Source: Serripes groenlandicus (lineage: Eukaryota > Mollusca > Bivalvia > Cardiida > Cardiidae). From it: a stretch of 64,000 nucleotides of DNA. This document shows positions 61,951 through 64,000 of this stretch, piece by piece. The stretch spans positions 43,613,587-43,677,586 of the forward strand of contig JASEVX010000001.1 of the NCBI GenBank assembly GCA_031761405.1. Direction: 5' to 3'. Numbering within the stretch: the stretch's first letter is position 1; each line of letters starts with the position of its first letter. The notes under the pieces are model-generated. The model was not told where the DNA came from. It did no database searches and saw only the letters and a program-made list of their open reading frames with translations. Made by a program: the position numbers and the translations under genes.

Positions 61951-62276
61951 AGAAGTGTCAAAATTGGTCCGCATGATGAAAATGATTAGGCTAATCATGA
62001 GTAATCATAATTGACTTTGAAGTATAATTCCAATCCATATAATGTCTGACCGACTATACAGGGAAGCAGAAACACTTTCAAAACAACAGGATTTGCTTAA
62101 ACACTGAGATGATTGGTAATAACAAGCTGTTTCCTATATGTTTATTATATTTCCTTTACTCAAAGTGATTTTATGCAAATCTAACAATCAATGACTGCAG
62201 AGTGTAATCTTAAAACTCTTTTGATTTGTGATTTTAGACAAAACAAACAGCTTTTACAAGTTTGATAAATTATTGA

Positions 62277-62448
62277 TTAACCCTTCTCACTTGTGACGTT
62301 CCTGCAGCAGTCAACTTTTGAAAAGTTGGATAAGAGAATGGATAAATTGCTTAATTTGCACATTTTCCCCTTTTTTGCCCGTTGCAAGATTGTTGCATTC
62401 GAGAAAGGGTTACAAATAATTCCTTAAAGTGTTGTATGTGGAAAAGGC
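62277..62448. repeat. TTAA-1 MITE (duplication copy 2)
   Basis: TTAACCCTTCTCACTTGTGAC, CCTGCAGCAGTCAAC, GTATGTGGAAAAGG; the right terminus has decayed. Confidence 0.8.
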
Positions 62449-62611
62449 AAAACAATCATTCTTAAATATATTCAACTTTTTTCTGTTAATATGCTATTCT
62501 GTATTTATCTTTTCAAGTTTCATATTTCATTTTGATATTATTCAAGATCAAGATAATTTAATCCCTTCGCTAACTATACAAAATATCATTGTTGAGCATA
62601 TTATAACATTC

Positions 62612-62884
62612 TAGAAAAAGAGGGCCATGATGGCCCTTGATCATTCACCGGAGTAAAGCAATGTGATTAGTCGCTCCCACCACAACAAGAACTATCACTG
62701 AAGATGATATATACCCCCAAAACAGCACCTTGACCTACATCATAACTTAATAAGTAAAAGGGCCATAACTCTGTAAAGTAACATGCAATTGCAAGACCTT
62801 TAGGATATGCACATCACCTCTTGGTCATAGGGAGATAAAAATTACTCGCCTTGAACATTTTGTGTTCAGGTGAACTAAAAACAA
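62612..62884 (+). mobile_element. HEL-like element H14 (short)
   Basis: AAAAAGAGGGCCATGATGGCCC, subterminal TTCACC / GGTGAA, no tandem array, and 3' CTCGCCTTGAAC...GTTCAGGTGAACTAAAAAC. Confidence 0.72.
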
Positions 62885-64000
62885 GATATCAGTGCTCCCC
62901 GAAGAATAGCAATGACACAGAAATAATGATACAATATACTAAATGAAGCAAAATCAATTGACCATAGTTAAGAAATAGTAAGACATGAGTACAAAAGTGA
63001 AAATTGTTATAATATATTATCTTGTTAAACAGGGGTGCGTAAATCCACTGCCGGACTCGTCATCCGACAAGGGTAATTTTATGGTCGGTCAGGTAGGATT
63101 TCCCTGTTGACTTGTCCGCGGGCAAGTTCAAATAAAAAGAAATGCTCCATTAGATATATCCATCAAATCATTTCAACTCTGAATATGTAGCCAAAAAATA
63201 CAAGCATGACGTATAGTAATAACTCGCAAACTCTATAAATTACGACCCCAAATTACTGATTGCATCGTTTGTACTTAACTTTTAGCTTTGCAGAAGTAAA
63301 CAAATCTCTGGTTATCGATTTTCATTTTCATTGTGAATAAAACAGGGAACCAGGATTTGTGCATATTTAACGTGAGGTAAAAAACGGAATAGAATAGCGG
63401 GTTTGTTTTCATTAATTGAAAGGAGCCCTGTTTGTCTTTGTTTGACATATGAAAATTTACTATGTGTAAATTATATTGTATGCAACTGATACATTATAAC
63501 TGAAGTGTAACTAATCCCTACACACGTATTACAAGACATAGATTAATCCATAATCAAGTGAAGAAAAAAGTAAGAAGAATATTCGCAGAAGAAATTGTAT
63601 CGGTGAAAAACCGGGTCACTCGAAATCTGGGTAACTTTATAGATCGCTCTTTTATGGTACGAAAGGACAGACTTATTGTTGAACACTTTCATATCTTTCC
63701 TTAGATTTCGCGCATGAACCATACAAAGGTAGCATGATAATTCATATCAGAAAGACAAATATTTTGTGTGGTTTTCATCTTTGAAATCGAGTCAATTCCA
63801 ATAGAGAAATACGAAGGACCCCGTATGTTATGAACCCCCATCATTCGGCATTCTTGGTTTTTATCGATCAGATGACTCAGCAATAAAATTCATTATTTCA
63901 AATAGAAGACAATTTGTTATTTAATACACAAACAAATTAAAATTGAACCACTGATTGTTTAATAGTTAATTTATTCTTTAAATTCAATAAGAGCAAGCAT
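62885..64000. other. Repeat-poor right end of window
   Basis: No TTAA-1 copies. A GC-richer patch at 63030-63130 includes the palindrome ACTTGTCCGCGGGCAAGT. No coding frame with family resemblance. It could hold upstream sequence of the forkhead gene, but nothing here shows a promoter. Confidence 0.4.

Larger units (their letters stand above)
61022..62640 (+). repeat. Tandem duplication, unit about 947 bp
   Basis: The segment 61022-61690 recurs at about 61969-62635 with the same order: GAAAATGATTAGGCTAATC, AATCATAATTGACTTTGAAG, a TTAA-1 copy, AATATCATTGTTGAGCATAT and the AAGAGGGCCAT start of a HEL-like element. Anchor offsets are 945-947 bases. The copies differ by scattered substitutions and small indels. 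Confidence 0.88.

Overview
This is a stretch of animal nuclear DNA, AT-rich and built almost entirely of small repeats. It has one clearly recognisable protein-coding exon. The likely source is a bivalve mollusc. That rests on three things: a single FOXN2/3-type forkhead gene, tRNA-headed SINEs with a 3' domain resembling the 'Meta' domain I know from bivalves, and repeats that begin with a hairpin of the AACAAGAGGCCC type, which I associate with heterodont clams and dreissenid mussels. The species call is inference. There are no bacterial operons, no rRNA and no intact tRNA gene.

The gene is on the minus strand. The exon at 8108-8703 carries the N-terminus and the first two thirds of a forkhead domain, with a clear splice acceptor and donor. 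The next exon, which should complete the forkhead, is not between 1 and 8100, so it lies beyond the left edge. Everything else in the window is therefore most simply the introns on either side of this exon. The upstream intron would exceed 50 kb unless the weak exon candidates at 58.5 kb or 39.7 kb are real.

Region by region: 1-14 kb, 17.6-34.9 kb and 43.6-62.5 kb are saturated with one family of short palindromic elements, called TTAA-1 here. Its full length is 230 bp including both TTAA sites, its ends are CCCTTTCCC/GGGAAAGGG, and it has three nested inverted repeats; the ends fit a piggyBac-type MITE. I count roughly 80 copies or fragments, about a quarter of the window. Two related TTAA families are at 25.5-25.8 kb and 8.9-9.1 kb. 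The intervals 14.4-17.0 kb and 36.8-42.4 kb hold almost no TTAA-1. They are instead filled by a second class, called HEL-like here. Every complete member starts AACAAG plus a hairpin, carries inverted subterminal repeats, has an internal tandem array of about 151-175 bp units, and ends in a hairpin, usually followed by CTAAAA. This is the architecture of non-autonomous Helentron/HINE elements. Some members are inserted in TTAA-1 copies, which gives readable empty sites.

SINEs occur in two forms with the same tRNA-like head and body but different 3' tails, many with 9-13 bp target duplications and several inside TTAA-1 copies. Smaller items are a 42-bp minisatellite (47.3-47.9 kb), foldback elements at 24.2 and 43.5 kb, a 1.4-kb TIR element inside the 14.4-17.0 kb HEL-like element, a 947-bp tandem duplication at 61.0-62.6 kb, and RFX X-box-like motifs in the less repetitive intron stretches. 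For TTAA-1 entries, '+' means the end reading TAGACGCTTTCTGACGCC is on the left.
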